Assembly: GCA_021030905.1 (NCBI GenBank)
Contig: JAGFMI010000026.1
Location: forward strand, 372,001-436,000
Direction: 5' to 3'
Length of the DNA stretch: 64,000 bases
Source: Pyrenula massariospora
Lineage: Eukaryota > Ascomycota > Eurotiomycetes > Pyrenulales > Pyrenulaceae
This document shows, piece by piece, positions 1-9,619 of the stretch. The first letter of the stretch is position 1; the number at the start of each line of letters is the position of its first letter. The position numbers were made by a program, and so were the translations under genes. The notes under the pieces were generated by a model. The model searched no databases. It saw only the letters and a list, made by a program, of their open reading frames with translations, and had not been told where the DNA came from.

Positions 1-699
1 GAGCTCGACATGTTTAATGGCAGCCTAGTCAGCAGTGACAGGAATGGTCAGAAGGTGCCACAGATCTCAAATGCTGCGATGACGATGCGTACGCGGATGA
101 ATGAGGTCCTTGCAAGGATTGCTTCTTTCCACGAAGCCGAGACTAAGGAGAAAGATCTGCAGATGAGCGAGACGGAGTCGACGTTGGCAGATATTGAGGC
201 GCAGAGACATCGTATCCGACAAGAGACCTATTCATTGATGGCCAAAGCTCAGGACGAAAATCAGCTTCCATCACTCCGAGCATCATACGTCCAGGGACTT
301 CATTCGAACGAATCGCTGCTTGAACAAAAGGACCATGCAGCGCTCCAAGGCGAGGTGCTCACGCAAGACAAGCAGACCCCAAGCCATTTGTTCCACAACA
401 GCAACCATGGTTCATTGTCGCAGGAAGACATGCAAGCAGCGATGCCATGGGCAAGGGAGCTCTATTCGCAGCAAAGTAAACGGCGGAAGCTCGTTCAAGA
501 GACGGCCCAAGACATGGGCGATGTTGGGGCGAGTGAGAAGATCGGCAAGCTGCGGATGCTGGTGTCTTTGGCAACCAACGTACCTGAGAATACCTTGGAC
601 GGCATGTCGGCTGAACTGCTAGAGAGTCTCGATCCGTCGCAGACGGCTCTGGAGAATGGACCAAGGACTCCACCGATGCAAAGGGCCGCTGTGTCTTGA
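1..699 (+). CDS. C-terminal part of a Swi6/MBF-like cell-cycle cofactor (partial)
   Basis: The frame is open at base 1, so this is the 3' end of a gene that starts before the window; the stop is at 697-699. About 230 residues are visible. The first two thirds is hydrophilic and heptad-like (acidic/lysine runs around RTRMNEVLARIASFHEAE), as in a coiled coil. The end carries a basic RRKLVQE stretch followed by GKLRMLVSLATNVPENTLDG and an acidic ELLESLD. This resembles the C-terminal tail of fungal Swi6/MBF ankyrin proteins (a [YF]R-[KR]-L-[IV]-[SA]-x-[AC]-x-[GN]-V block followed by ELLExLE), which pair with APSES DNA-binding partners at G1/S promoters. That assignment is from memory of the family; no ankyrin repeats lie in the visible part. 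Another nuclear coiled-coil protein is possible. Confidence 0.5.
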   Translation, partial: ELDMFNGSLVSSDRNGQKVPQISNAAMTMRTRMNEVLARIASFHEAETKEKDLQMSETESTLADIEAQRHRIRQETYSLMAKAQDENQLPSLRASYVQGLHSNESLLEQKDHAALQGEVLTQDKQTPSHLFHNSNHGSLSQEDMQAAMPWARELYSQQSKRRKLVQETAQDMGDVGASEKIGKLRMLVSLATNVPENTLDGMSAELLESLDPSQTALENGPRTPPMQRAAVS

Positions 700-3300
700 G
701 AACAAGTAGCCGCCTCGTCTATTCACTTTCACGACTTTGATTGTATTACTGGAAGCTGTTCACTATGATGAGATGCTAGCGTCATCTTTTTGGGAAGGGT
801 CGAAGATACTTAGAGCGTGCTATTCGACGAGAGGCAAGCGCCCTCTACGCGAACGAGCATGTTGCGTGTAGTGGATAGAACCAATACCTTCTACGGTCAT
901 ACTTTTGACAGCTTATCATAACATGCAAGATCTACTTGATGATGCCCAACGTAGCCACGATCAATTTCAAATCGATCCTTCGGGACTACCACAAACGTCG
1001 CGACAGCGCCTCGTGGCCGCATCTAGTAAGCCTGCAGTCTCGGCACGCCCAGCGAGCTCTGTATGGCCGTCAGACAACCACGTCGTTGAGGCTACCGGTG
1101 GAGCAGTCGCCACCGTTCATGTTAGAGCGTCTACTCCGCGCGAATGGGAGGTGCGAACCGGGGTTTTTGGCGGCGATTGCGTCTTTGAACGGTGGATGGT
1201 GGGTTTGCGAACAGGAGGGGGTTTGAAAGGCGGTCAGCATTGTGATTGTGTTCTCTACGATGAAGCTTTGTTTGCTGTGAGGTAAGAAATTGATCCCGAG
1301 GTTGTTAATTTGAAAGATCCGTTCTAGGCCCCGGTCAAAGGTGGTCGTGAAACAAAGGAGCCAGAGGGCACAGACGATGATTGGCCGAGAGTGGAGATGC
1401 TTCAACATGTCAATCACACATCCGAGATACCTATCTCATGCCTCTCAAGTTCTCAACACCGCTGGCAGGTTTTGGGCAAGCTGATCCGACGGCAAGATGA
1501 AGGCTCTCAGTTTCTTCGAGACATGCATTCCATTTACCGCTGCTTTTGGTCGATCCGAGCATCATATGGCTATCAATAGCAGTGGTCCCTGTATGATCAG
1601 CTGTTGCGTGCCCGCTTGCCAACAGCCGGATTCCAGTCGTACACGTGGAAAGGTCGAGCTCGAGCTCCAGGTGAGACCAGCGGTTGATCATCGCTGTGCT
1701 GATGGGCCAAAAGGAAAATCATTGATCATTGTGATCGATGCGGTGCGCTGGTGAGACACGATGTACGGGCGAAGAGAGTCTATCAGGCATGGATCGGGAG
1801 AGCGGGGGTTAGCTGGTTGGAGAATAGTGACAATGGGGGAGGACCGTTTTCTGCTCTCTGGTGTGCCAAATTTGGGTGGATGAAAGGGGGGGCCCTGCAG
1901 TAGGGCTCGCTAGAGGGGAGGCTTATTGGGGAGACTATTGGGGGGCACTGGGGGGGGATTGGGCTGCGGCTTCGGGGCGTGCATGCGGAGTCTGCTGGCT
2001 GGCCGTTGGTGACGCTGAAGAGACTGGCTCGCTAGGCGCAAGGGCAGGGACGACCGGGGCGTGGCGGAGACGTGAGACCGGCGGCCAATCATGGGCGCGT
2101 GTCGCCTCCCTTTGCAGCGGTAGTGTGTTCCGATCGCGTGCTTAGGCTTGCCCGCCGCCCAATCCCGTCGCTCGTCGCCTTTCCTTTGTGCTGTCGCCTG
2201 TCTCGCGCTACTGCATCCCTCAAGCCCTTGAGCACTCTCACTCTCACTCTCTGGGAGTCCTCTCTTGCTCTCTCTGTCCCGCCTCGCCGCCCACCCCCCC
2301 TGCACCCGCAGCTTTCCCCTTCCACTTCACCTTCTCTTGCCCACTCATCCACTCCCTCACAACTCCCTTCTTCCCCCATCAACACCATCCCCTCCATCCC
2401 TCATTCCCCATCCCCCTCCTCTTCCTCCATCACCACTGTCCTTCAGTGCCTTCCCTCGACATTGCAAAAGTCATCCTCTCCTATCTTTCTTTTTTGATAA
2501 TTGTCGTCCTCCGTCTCCCCTTCCGTCGCCCACTCCTTTTTGCATTTCAATCTGTCCAGTGAGGAAAGCTCCGTGACGGCGGCCCATTATCGTTTCAGTG
2601 GCTCGCCCCTCGTGAAACACCAACACCGCACCACCTCCTGGCAGAAACAAAGTGCCCCTTGTTGCGCTCAATAATCATCGGTCCCATTGAATATTTGTCT
2701 TTTGCTCGCGCGATTGCCGCGCAATCTGCGAGTCTTCAAAACTACACCAGAAGGGGGAGCCCACGATACCTCCCCTCTCGGCGCCGACTGTCCTTTGCAA
2801 ACATCACGGATTTGTACGGAGAAGAGCTTCAATTCGTTCATTATAAATCGTCCTAATCAGCAACATCTCCCCTCAGAGTTCCTTCTCGGGGACCCTCTTT
2901 CGATTCTTCTTTCGATCCGGAAATATTGATCGATTCAATTTGTGAGTCAGGTGCTGCCCTTGAGCTGCTCGACTGCTCCTTGCCTTCACTGCTCGTATTG
3001 ATCACTGCAACAACGTTGCTGACCTTAACCACAGCATCTTAGATTATACTTTACGGGCCTTTCTCTACACCAATTCTTCATCTACCTTTACCAGCCGCGA
3101 TTTAATCTCATAATCATCCTCAACACAGTTTCTGACCCGCAAACCCTCCCTCTCATCGTCATCATCATCATCGCCGCCTTTGTCTTGTACATTGCTCAAT
3201 TATCCGACCGCCACAGTTTCTTCTTAGCTTGATTTCAAAATCACTCTTATTGCCAACAGGCGCTGTACAAACAGAACAGTAGACACAGTTACCTTTCGAG
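700..3300. other. Intergenic region and long leader, no gene seen
   Basis: Only short, unconvincing open frames on either strand. The left part is ordinary mixed sequence after the stop at 699. From about 2.2 kb the plus strand becomes very rich in C and T and runs into the start codon at 3301, which suggests promoter plus a long 5' leader for the gene at 3301. Confidence 0.6.
2220..2560 (+). promoter_or_regulatory. Pyrimidine-rich tract upstream of the gene at 3301
   Basis: A stretch of some 340 bases made largely of CT, CCT and TCC repeats on the plus strand. CT-rich tracts are common near transcription starts of filamentous fungal genes. It lies about 750-1,000 bases before the start codon, and a further C/T-rich segment with CAT repeats (near 3155-3180) lies between. 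The role is inferred; the composition is seen directly. Confidence 0.45.
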
Positions 3301-4851
3301 ATGGATTCCGGCGGCCTGGCACAAATGACCTATAACTCTCATTTCAATGGACTTAGCGCCCCAAACTCTGGCTTCGGCTCACGTGGTAAAGGTTCTCACA
3401 TCAAACGCCTCAGCGTTGCCTTACCGCCCAAGATCTCCACCATCGACGAGACTCAGCCGATCAACGTGGGTAACACGCCTCGAACTAGCCGCGGCCATCT
3501 TCTTGCGGGTCTGCGTACTGCCCCAAAGTCCGCCACCCTCCCTTCAGCAAACTCCAGACTCTCTTTCGACAACAATGCCAACAGTATGGATCAAGCCGAC
3601 CGAACCCCTCAAACTACCACCAGCGCCTTCTTTCCTCAGAACTCTCAGAGTGTAGGCTATGGTTCCCAGCAGCAGATGTACTCTCTGCCCGAGCATGTTT
3701 TGGCACCACCCAAAATCGAAATCGATGAGAATGCGGGAGACGTGGATCAGGAATATTATCAACAACTGATGGCCACCAACGCCATGCTTGCCCAACAACA
3801 GAGGGCTCTGCAACAGCAGCTTCTGAGCATTACCCAGGTGTCTCAGCAGCTCGGTGGAGTTGACCTCAATGGTAATGGCAATTTGCAATACCAGGCTTCA
3901 CCTAGCAACGTTTCAAGCCTCTACAGCCAACAGATGCAGCAGGGTCTTCAGCCTATTGTCCAGCCTGTGCCCAATAACCCTGGCTACTACTCGGTCTTCA
4001 GTCCGATGACTGGTCAGCAAACCATTGTGATGGACAACAGCCTGGCTCAGAAGCAAGAATCTCCTCAGACTTACCAGAATGTTCCTAAGAGCGCCTCACC
4101 ACCAACGCCAAGCTTCCGCGCCCAGGTGTCCCCTCCACCGGAGGACCATATCTCACCAGTCAACGGTTTCCGCTCGCGTTCGCCTCCAAAGTCTTCGTCT
4201 TCTCCTCCTCAGGATGTGGAACCTCTTCCGCCTCCATCAGCTAACGCTTTCCGCCGTGGACACAAGAAGAGCCTCTCTTTTGTGTTCAAGAGCGGGTCGG
4301 ATGCTACAAGGCCTTCCGGACCGAAATCCGCTGGTTTTCCGCAAACTCCTATGAGCGGTACGTTCGGTCCAGGTCACGGCCGTGAGGGCAAACATCCAGA
4401 ACGTCTTCCCAGAGGGCCTCCACCACTGGAAGAGTTGCTCGCCAAGCCCACCGCGAAATTTGAGGGTGGTAAGAACTTTGTGAGCCGCCAGCGACGCAAC
4501 GCCGTTCAAAATCTTGTGTCACGTGCCGAACGACGCAGCGAACTCCGTCACAGTGGCTCCTCTTCCCCTGGCAGCGACGGGGAGTTCAATTTTTCTGTCT
4601 CCTCAACAGAAGAGGACACAATCCCGACTAGCGGCAGCCTCTCAGGGAGACCGAGCATTGGGAGCCTGCGCGCAGCGGCCTCCGGCGCTATCGGTTCTGA
4701 GCGGAAGAAGTCTCGCGAAAGGAGCTCGGTTGACAGTGACTACAGCACGAAAAGCATGACCAGCGAAGAGGGTGTAGAGGTCGTAGCTAGACGCAACACG
4801 CCGATGTTGGTCCTGAGCAGTGCAGAGAAGAGGAAGAGCGCCTTTATGTGA
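3301..4851 (+). CDS. Low-complexity conserved fungal protein, 516 aa
   Basis: Single open frame of 516 codons with no intron needed. It starts with MDSGG, has a Gln-rich middle (around residues 160-210, runs such as AQQQRALQQQLL), many Ser-Pro/Pro-Pro sites, and a basic block near residue 395 (FVSRQRRNAVQNLVSRAERR) followed by a Ser-rich tail. The short LLAGLRTAPKSA segment near residue 65 and the basic block look like conserved islands in an otherwise disordered protein. No enzyme motif, signal peptide or membrane segment is visible. The many Ser/Thr-Pro sites would fit phosphorylation control. I do not recognise a named family; RNA- or signalling-associated scaffold roles are possible but unproven. 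The leader is long and CT-rich. Confidence 0.8.
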   Translation: MDSGGLAQMTYNSHFNGLSAPNSGFGSRGKGSHIKRLSVALPPKISTIDETQPINVGNTPRTSRGHLLAGLRTAPKSATLPSANSRLSFDNNANSMDQADRTPQTTTSAFFPQNSQSVGYGSQQQMYSLPEHVLAPPKIEIDENAGDVDQEYYQQLMATNAMLAQQQRALQQQLLSITQVSQQLGGVDLNGNGNLQYQASPSNVSSLYSQQMQQGLQPIVQPVPNNPGYYSVFSPMTGQQTIVMDNSLAQKQESPQTYQNVPKSASPPTPSFRAQVSPPPEDHISPVNGFRSRSPPKSSSSPPQDVEPLPPPSANAFRRGHKKSLSFVFKSGSDATRPSGPKSAGFPQTPMSGTFGPGHGREGKHPERLPRGPPPLEELLAKPTAKFEGGKNFVSRQRRNAVQNLVSRAERRSELRHSGSSSPGSDGEFNFSVSSTEEDTIPTSGSLSGRPSIGSLRAAASGAIGSERKKSRERSSVDSDYSTKSMTSEEGVEVVARRNTPMLVLSSAEKRKSAFM

Positions 4852-6021
4852 ATGAGGGACGAAGGATCGACTCGAGGCAGGAGGCGCGAGACTGCATGTT
4901 GTGAAATTGGAGACCGACGTTTTCGTGCTCTTTTGGCAGGGCCTTTTGAGCATTTTTCTCACGACTTTTAGAAGGAAACATCCTTCCGGCAACTGACATT
5001 CATTTACATTTACGAATCGACTCCCCCTGTTTTTCATTTTTGACGACAAAATTGCAAGCTCGGGGAAGGCTACAAGCACTTCGGCGGAGGAGATTGCTGT
5101 TTCGTAAAAGAGCACATACTTTCCCTGTGGCTTTTACTTCTTCGATCCTGAAATGGATCGCTGGACAGCATTTGATGCGTCCACATTTTTCGAGCACAAG
5201 GTCACCTTCCTTGGCCTTGTTGAAGTCGGTTGAGGTGGAATAGCTCTGTTAGCGGCTAGACGTGAATAAGGCGGTTGACTGCTTGACCTCTAGCTTAGTA
5301 GATAGCTTCAAAATCAGAAATTGATATGAAGGAGAGAATTGCCTATCTGCAGTGAACTTGTCCAAGCATCCACTCGCACAGTCTCTGTTGTCATTCAAAC
5401 CGCACCGAATTGTGTCGTAAGAGTCCCGCACTCGAACAGTGTTGGGCATACTCATATTGATAGTCGTTGTGTAACAAGATCACGAAGTATTCAGGCACTC
5501 ATCAACCCTATCTCGCAAGAAGAAACACGTGACTCGAGGCTCTTTCGCCAAGCACGAGCTGCTTTTCTTGACGTAACTCAACATTTAATTTGATCCACAA
5601 CCTCACAGCCTTTCCCACTCCGAGGTGGCCGACTTGTTTTCCATGCTGCCCCCGGCAATGATATACCCATCCCTAGATCACCCAATAGTACCCGTCCCAT
5701 GTCTAGCCTCGGCAGATGCAAGCCATGTTTTCCATTTGGATCGAGTCCGATGGCAGCAGTCCCTGCAGATCTGATGCATGATGTCAATCAACGGTTTTTA
5801 CTAACATTTTGTTAAGCACAACATCGATGACGTGAGGTGCTATCGATCTATCTGCCGTAGAGACTGGGGTATACTCCTACTGAGACGCATAGATAGGGGC
5901 AGACTGCTACTGAAGGGAGTATTAAATCATTTCCTTTCCTTTTATACGTTGTCGTTTCACCACAGCACAATCCCACTCCTCGAATCCATTCTTTCACTCT
6001 CCCATACATCTCCCATCCATC
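4852..6021. other. Intergenic region, no gene seen
   Basis: Holds the 3' end of the gene at 3301 and the promoter of the oxidoreductase at 6022. Small frames on both strands lack codon bias or family similarity. A C/T-rich run with CATCTCCCATCC-like words directly precedes the start at 6022. Confidence 0.6.
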
Positions 6022-7446
6022 ATGCCTGCTATCATAGACAAAATCAAAGACAAACTCCACCACAAAGATAAAGACGACAAATCCTCTCCACCGCAACAAA
6101 CCTCCTCCGCCCGCTATGCTTCCGACGACGTCGACCCCTCCCCACTCGCCCAATCCCTCCACTTCCCCGTCTCGAAAAAGACTGCACCGAACCGCTTCCT
6201 CAAAGCTGCCATGACAGAGCGCCTCTCCTCGTGGGACCCCAAAGACCTTTCTGCCCGCGGCATCCCCACCCCACAACTAATCAAAGTGTACCAACGCTGG
6301 GGCGAGGGTGCCCTCGGCCTCATCCTCACGGGCAACACGATGATCTTCCCCGACCAGCTAGAGGCCCCAGGGAACCCGATCATCCCAGCTGACGCCCCGT
6401 TCGAGGGAGAACGCTTCGAAGCTTTCAAGGAGTTGTGCGCGCAGGCCAAGAAACACGGCAGCCTGTGTGTCGGGCAGATCAGCCACCCCGGGCGACAGAC
6501 GGCTGAGTTCCTGCAGCCGGACCCGGTCAGCGCGAGCGATGTCAAGCTCGATCAGCGCATGGGCATGGAGTTTGCGAAGCCGCATCCCGCGAGCAAGCAA
6601 GAAATCGAGGAAATCAAGGCCGCGTTTGTGCACTCTGCCGAGTATCTGCATAAGGCCGGGTATGATGGGATTGAGTTGCACGGCGCGCACGGGTATCTGC
6701 TCGCGCAGTTCCTGAGCAACACGACGAACAAACGGACGGACGAGTATGGGGGTAGTCTGGTGAATCGGGCGCGGATCATCCTCGAGATCGGGCGGGCGAT
6801 ACGCGAGAAATTGCCCGCGGAGAACACCGGATTCATGCTCGGGCTGAAGGTGAACAGCGTCGAGTTCCAGGAAGGCGGCTTCTCAGCGGAGGAGTGCAGA
6901 GATCTTTGCCGAAGCTTGGAGGAAGAAGGGTTCGATTTTGTCGAGCTGAGCGGCGGCACATACCAGGAGCTCGCGTTCAACCACCGCCGCGAGAGCAGCA
7001 AGAAGCGCGAGGCCTTCTTCCTCGAGTTCGCCGACACCATCACGCCCGTCCTCAAACAGACCAAAGTATACGTCACGGGCGGGTTCCGGACCGCGGGCGC
7101 GATGGTCAAGGCGCTCGAGAGCATCGACGGCGTCGGGCTCGCGCGGCCGGTCTGTCAGGAGTTTGATTTCGCGCGGAATATCCTGGATAGGAAGATCAAG
7201 GGGGCGATCGAGCAGAAGGTCGACCAGCAGAATTTCGGGCTGACGAATATGGTTGCCGGCACGCAGATTAAGCAGGTCGGGAATGATAGGAAGCCGATTG
7301 ATATGAGCGACGAGGGGAATGTGGAGAGGTTTAACAAGGATATGGAGAGATTCACGAAGAAGATGGGGGATGATAAGGAGGGGAGGACGTATGGGTATGT
7401 CGAGGATGTGGAGATGCAACCCGGGGCTTATGGAGCGACGGTGTAG
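6022..7446 (+). CDS. NADH:flavin oxidoreductase, old yellow enzyme family
   Basis: 474 aa, no intron. After a lysine-rich N-terminus of about 40 residues comes a TIM-barrel flavoprotein of the OYE/NADH-oxidase family. Visible family marks are the early FLKAAMTERL strand, VGQISHPGRQ, the substrate-binding HGAHGYLLAQFLS followed by NKRTDEYGGSLVNRARI, and late YVTGGFRTAGAM with VGLARP for FMN phosphate binding. The family uses FMN and NAD(P)H to reduce activated double bonds or quinones; the true substrate cannot be told from sequence. The gene is rich in G/C at third positions compared with its flanks, as expected for an expressed fungal gene. Likely cytosolic, since no signal peptide or targeting sequence is evident. 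Confidence 0.92.
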   Translation: MPAIIDKIKDKLHHKDKDDKSSPPQQTSSARYASDDVDPSPLAQSLHFPVSKKTAPNRFLKAAMTERLSSWDPKDLSARGIPTPQLIKVYQRWGEGALGLILTGNTMIFPDQLEAPGNPIIPADAPFEGERFEAFKELCAQAKKHGSLCVGQISHPGRQTAEFLQPDPVSASDVKLDQRMGMEFAKPHPASKQEIEEIKAAFVHSAEYLHKAGYDGIELHGAHGYLLAQFLSNTTNKRTDEYGGSLVNRARIILEIGRAIREKLPAENTGFMLGLKVNSVEFQEGGFSAEECRDLCRSLEEEGFDFVELSGGTYQELAFNHRRESSKKREAFFLEFADTITPVLKQTKVYVTGGFRTAGAMVKALESIDGVGLARPVCQEFDFARNILDRKIKGAIEQKVDQQNFGLTNMVAGTQIKQVGNDRKPIDMSDEGNVERFNKDMERFTKKMGDDKEGRTYGYVEDVEMQPGAYGATV

Positions 7447-8289
7447 ATTCAGTATTGCTCTAGGTAGCCGAGGGATCATGAAATAGAGAAACAGATAAAG
7501 TTCATACACGTCGATAAATCCTCATCTTACTAAATATCAACGCCTTGATATGAGCGAACTACATCGTCGCAGATTCCTCAACCCTCTTGCACTTTGTGCA
7601 GCCTAAAATCTCCACAGAAATTAAAAGGTCTAACGTTTTATAGTATCTTTAACATTGTCAATGTGAAGCTTGCATGACTCAACCTTCCCCATAGCTAGGT
7701 GCAATATCCATTCCAATGTCGTACCTAGCAGCTTTACCACGGCTAGTAGGTCGATTACGGTAGATGGATTTAGAGTATATAGGATGTTGAGCTTGGTATA
7801 CATGGCCGATCAAAACCCAGAGAGTAAAAAAGGGCAAGCACTTTATGTCGTTTGGAAGGAGCCAATACGATGTTTCAGAAGCTTTTGGAGGAGACAACGA
7901 ATAAATTTTGCGAGGATTGGTCAAGTGAAGATATACATAAAGTTGATTAAGACGGATAAAATCAAGAGATAAATGCATGACGCTGCTCTCCTTTTCTTTT
8001 TGTTGGACGTCCTGAAAGACAACCATAGTCCGCTCCACTCTTTTTTTCTCGCTGCCTCAAAATCATCATCTTAGTCCGCAACGTCAGAAACCCTTGTGCT
8101 GGCCTCACGATTGTGAAATGAGGATTTAGGGAAATGACCGAGATGGTTGAGAAAAAGGAGTGCCATGGGGAAGACTAGGGTGACAGACTATGCTACTCGA
8201 TCGATCGTCCTCCCAGCGTGGCTGGATTTCCTAATATTCCTCCTTTAAGGGCCACGTTGATTGTCCGTAGACTAGGTTGAATTTTCTAT
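7447..8289. other. Intergenic region, no gene seen
   Basis: AT-rich compared with the gene before it. I looked here for the missing 5' half of the metalloprotease-like gene that follows (signal peptide, YxYW start, CDND block) and did not find it. Confidence 0.55.
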
Positions 8290-9035
8290 TTGTTACCGCG
8301 AAACCACATTTTACTACGAGCCTCCCATTCATTCTTTCGAGGAGCTCTCCTAAAATTTGAGGATGCTCTCGCGGTGGTGATGGGTGGGATTGGTAACAGA
8401 GCAATGCCAACTATCCAATCTATGCGAAGATCGATTACCGTCAACATTTTTCACGAAGTTCCTCCACCTGAGCCTCCTTAATGTGTTCTCGGTAGTAAAC
8501 TCACAGCCCACAGTTCTACCATCTTTCCCCCTATTTGCGTAACCCCCCCCCCCTTAACATCAACTACCCTGCCAATTTAAATCCATCAGGCGCCCTACTC
8601 GTTTTCCATCTGTTTAGTAATCCTCGTCCAGGATATGTACCTGCCAAACGCCTCCCGCAGAAGACGGCACCCTCGGAAGATCCTACAACTAGGCTTGACG
8701 TAGTGGGCCGCCTGACCATGGCAGGATGCCTCAAGAACGTTCAAAATTACGTATTCTACGCACTACTTGCCAAGCTTGCCGACGAAGGTGCTTACCTGCG
8801 TTCGGACCTGGACGGCAGGCATGGATGGCACCGAGAGCGCCGTCCTCGACAATGGGTCAAACGGAAGGCATTAATGTGGACCGTGGTGGAATCCTCGAAC
8901 CGTGTTAGAGCTTCCGTTGGATCCGGAAAGACGAGGATCACCGTGAACGTCGGGTTGCCTGACAGCCACGACGAGATCAAAGGAAAAACCGCTGATGTAA
9001 CTTGGCTGAGGAACATTGTTTTTTTTACGAAATGA
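8290..9035 (+). CDS. 3' half of a zinc-metalloprotease-like gene (5' part missing or decayed)
   Basis: Two exons can be joined: about 8311-8457 and 8514-9035, with a 56-bp GT..AG intron at 8458-8513. The first ends TVNIFHE and the second begins FYHLSP, so splicing creates HEFYH, a HExxH zinc motif. Downstream lies KNVQNYVFYALLAKLADEG, closely like RNVQNYVYYCLLARLVDKG in the gene at 49750-51221, where the same motif is split by an intron at the same codon boundary. The family is the fungal secreted metalloprotease-like group related to deuterolysin/Lys-specific endopeptidases. No signal peptide or N-terminal domain was found upstream, and a run of 11 C (8543-8553) lies just inside exon 2. It may be a truncated paralogue or a gene whose first exons I cannot see. 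The start given is only the left limit of the open frame. Confidence 0.5.
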
Positions 9036-9619
9036 TGTGTAAAATGAATGTAGAAATACAATCCCATCGCATAGCACACGAGACCCGTCCCAACTTGCCT
9101 TTGCAGGCCACTCCGGCTGTGAAGCTATCACTAAAGAGTGTGAGGAAACCCGATACCTATCTTACGGTAGCCGCCTCTATGGGGGCAGTTGTACCCCATG
9201 TTTTTCACATGCTCCACGCGCTTTCAAAGTGGACCCCTCAGTCTCGCTGTCAATCTGTCACGTGCCCCCCTCCGCACAAGCGTACAAAATGTTCAGAAAA
9301 CTTTGAACGACGTATCCGGCCCAAAGCTGTCTTGCCGTACGTAGCACCGATATAGTCGCGCTGGGGCTTTCAAGTCTAGTCCCGCCCCTTCTTCGTCTGG
9401 AAGGACCTGACCGATCTGTAAGTATGCCGAGGTAGCATACTGCTTAAGTAACTCTCTTGCCGAACGGGCAATCGCCCACCCGCATTCGTTGCCATTTCGA
9501 AATTTGATAGGTGTTGGATATTTATGCTTGAAGCTTCCGATACCCTCTCAAGTCCTGTTCAAAGAACGGCCCAAATGACGGCCGCGATCAATTAGTTCCA
9601 GATCTCCGTCGGGTAAGGT
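9036..9619. other. Intergenic region between convergent genes
   Basis: No supported gene. It separates the 3' ends of the metalloprotease-like fragment and UPF2. A small inverted repeat of the form GGGG..CCCC lies near 9180-9200 but is too weak to call a terminator. Confidence 0.5.
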
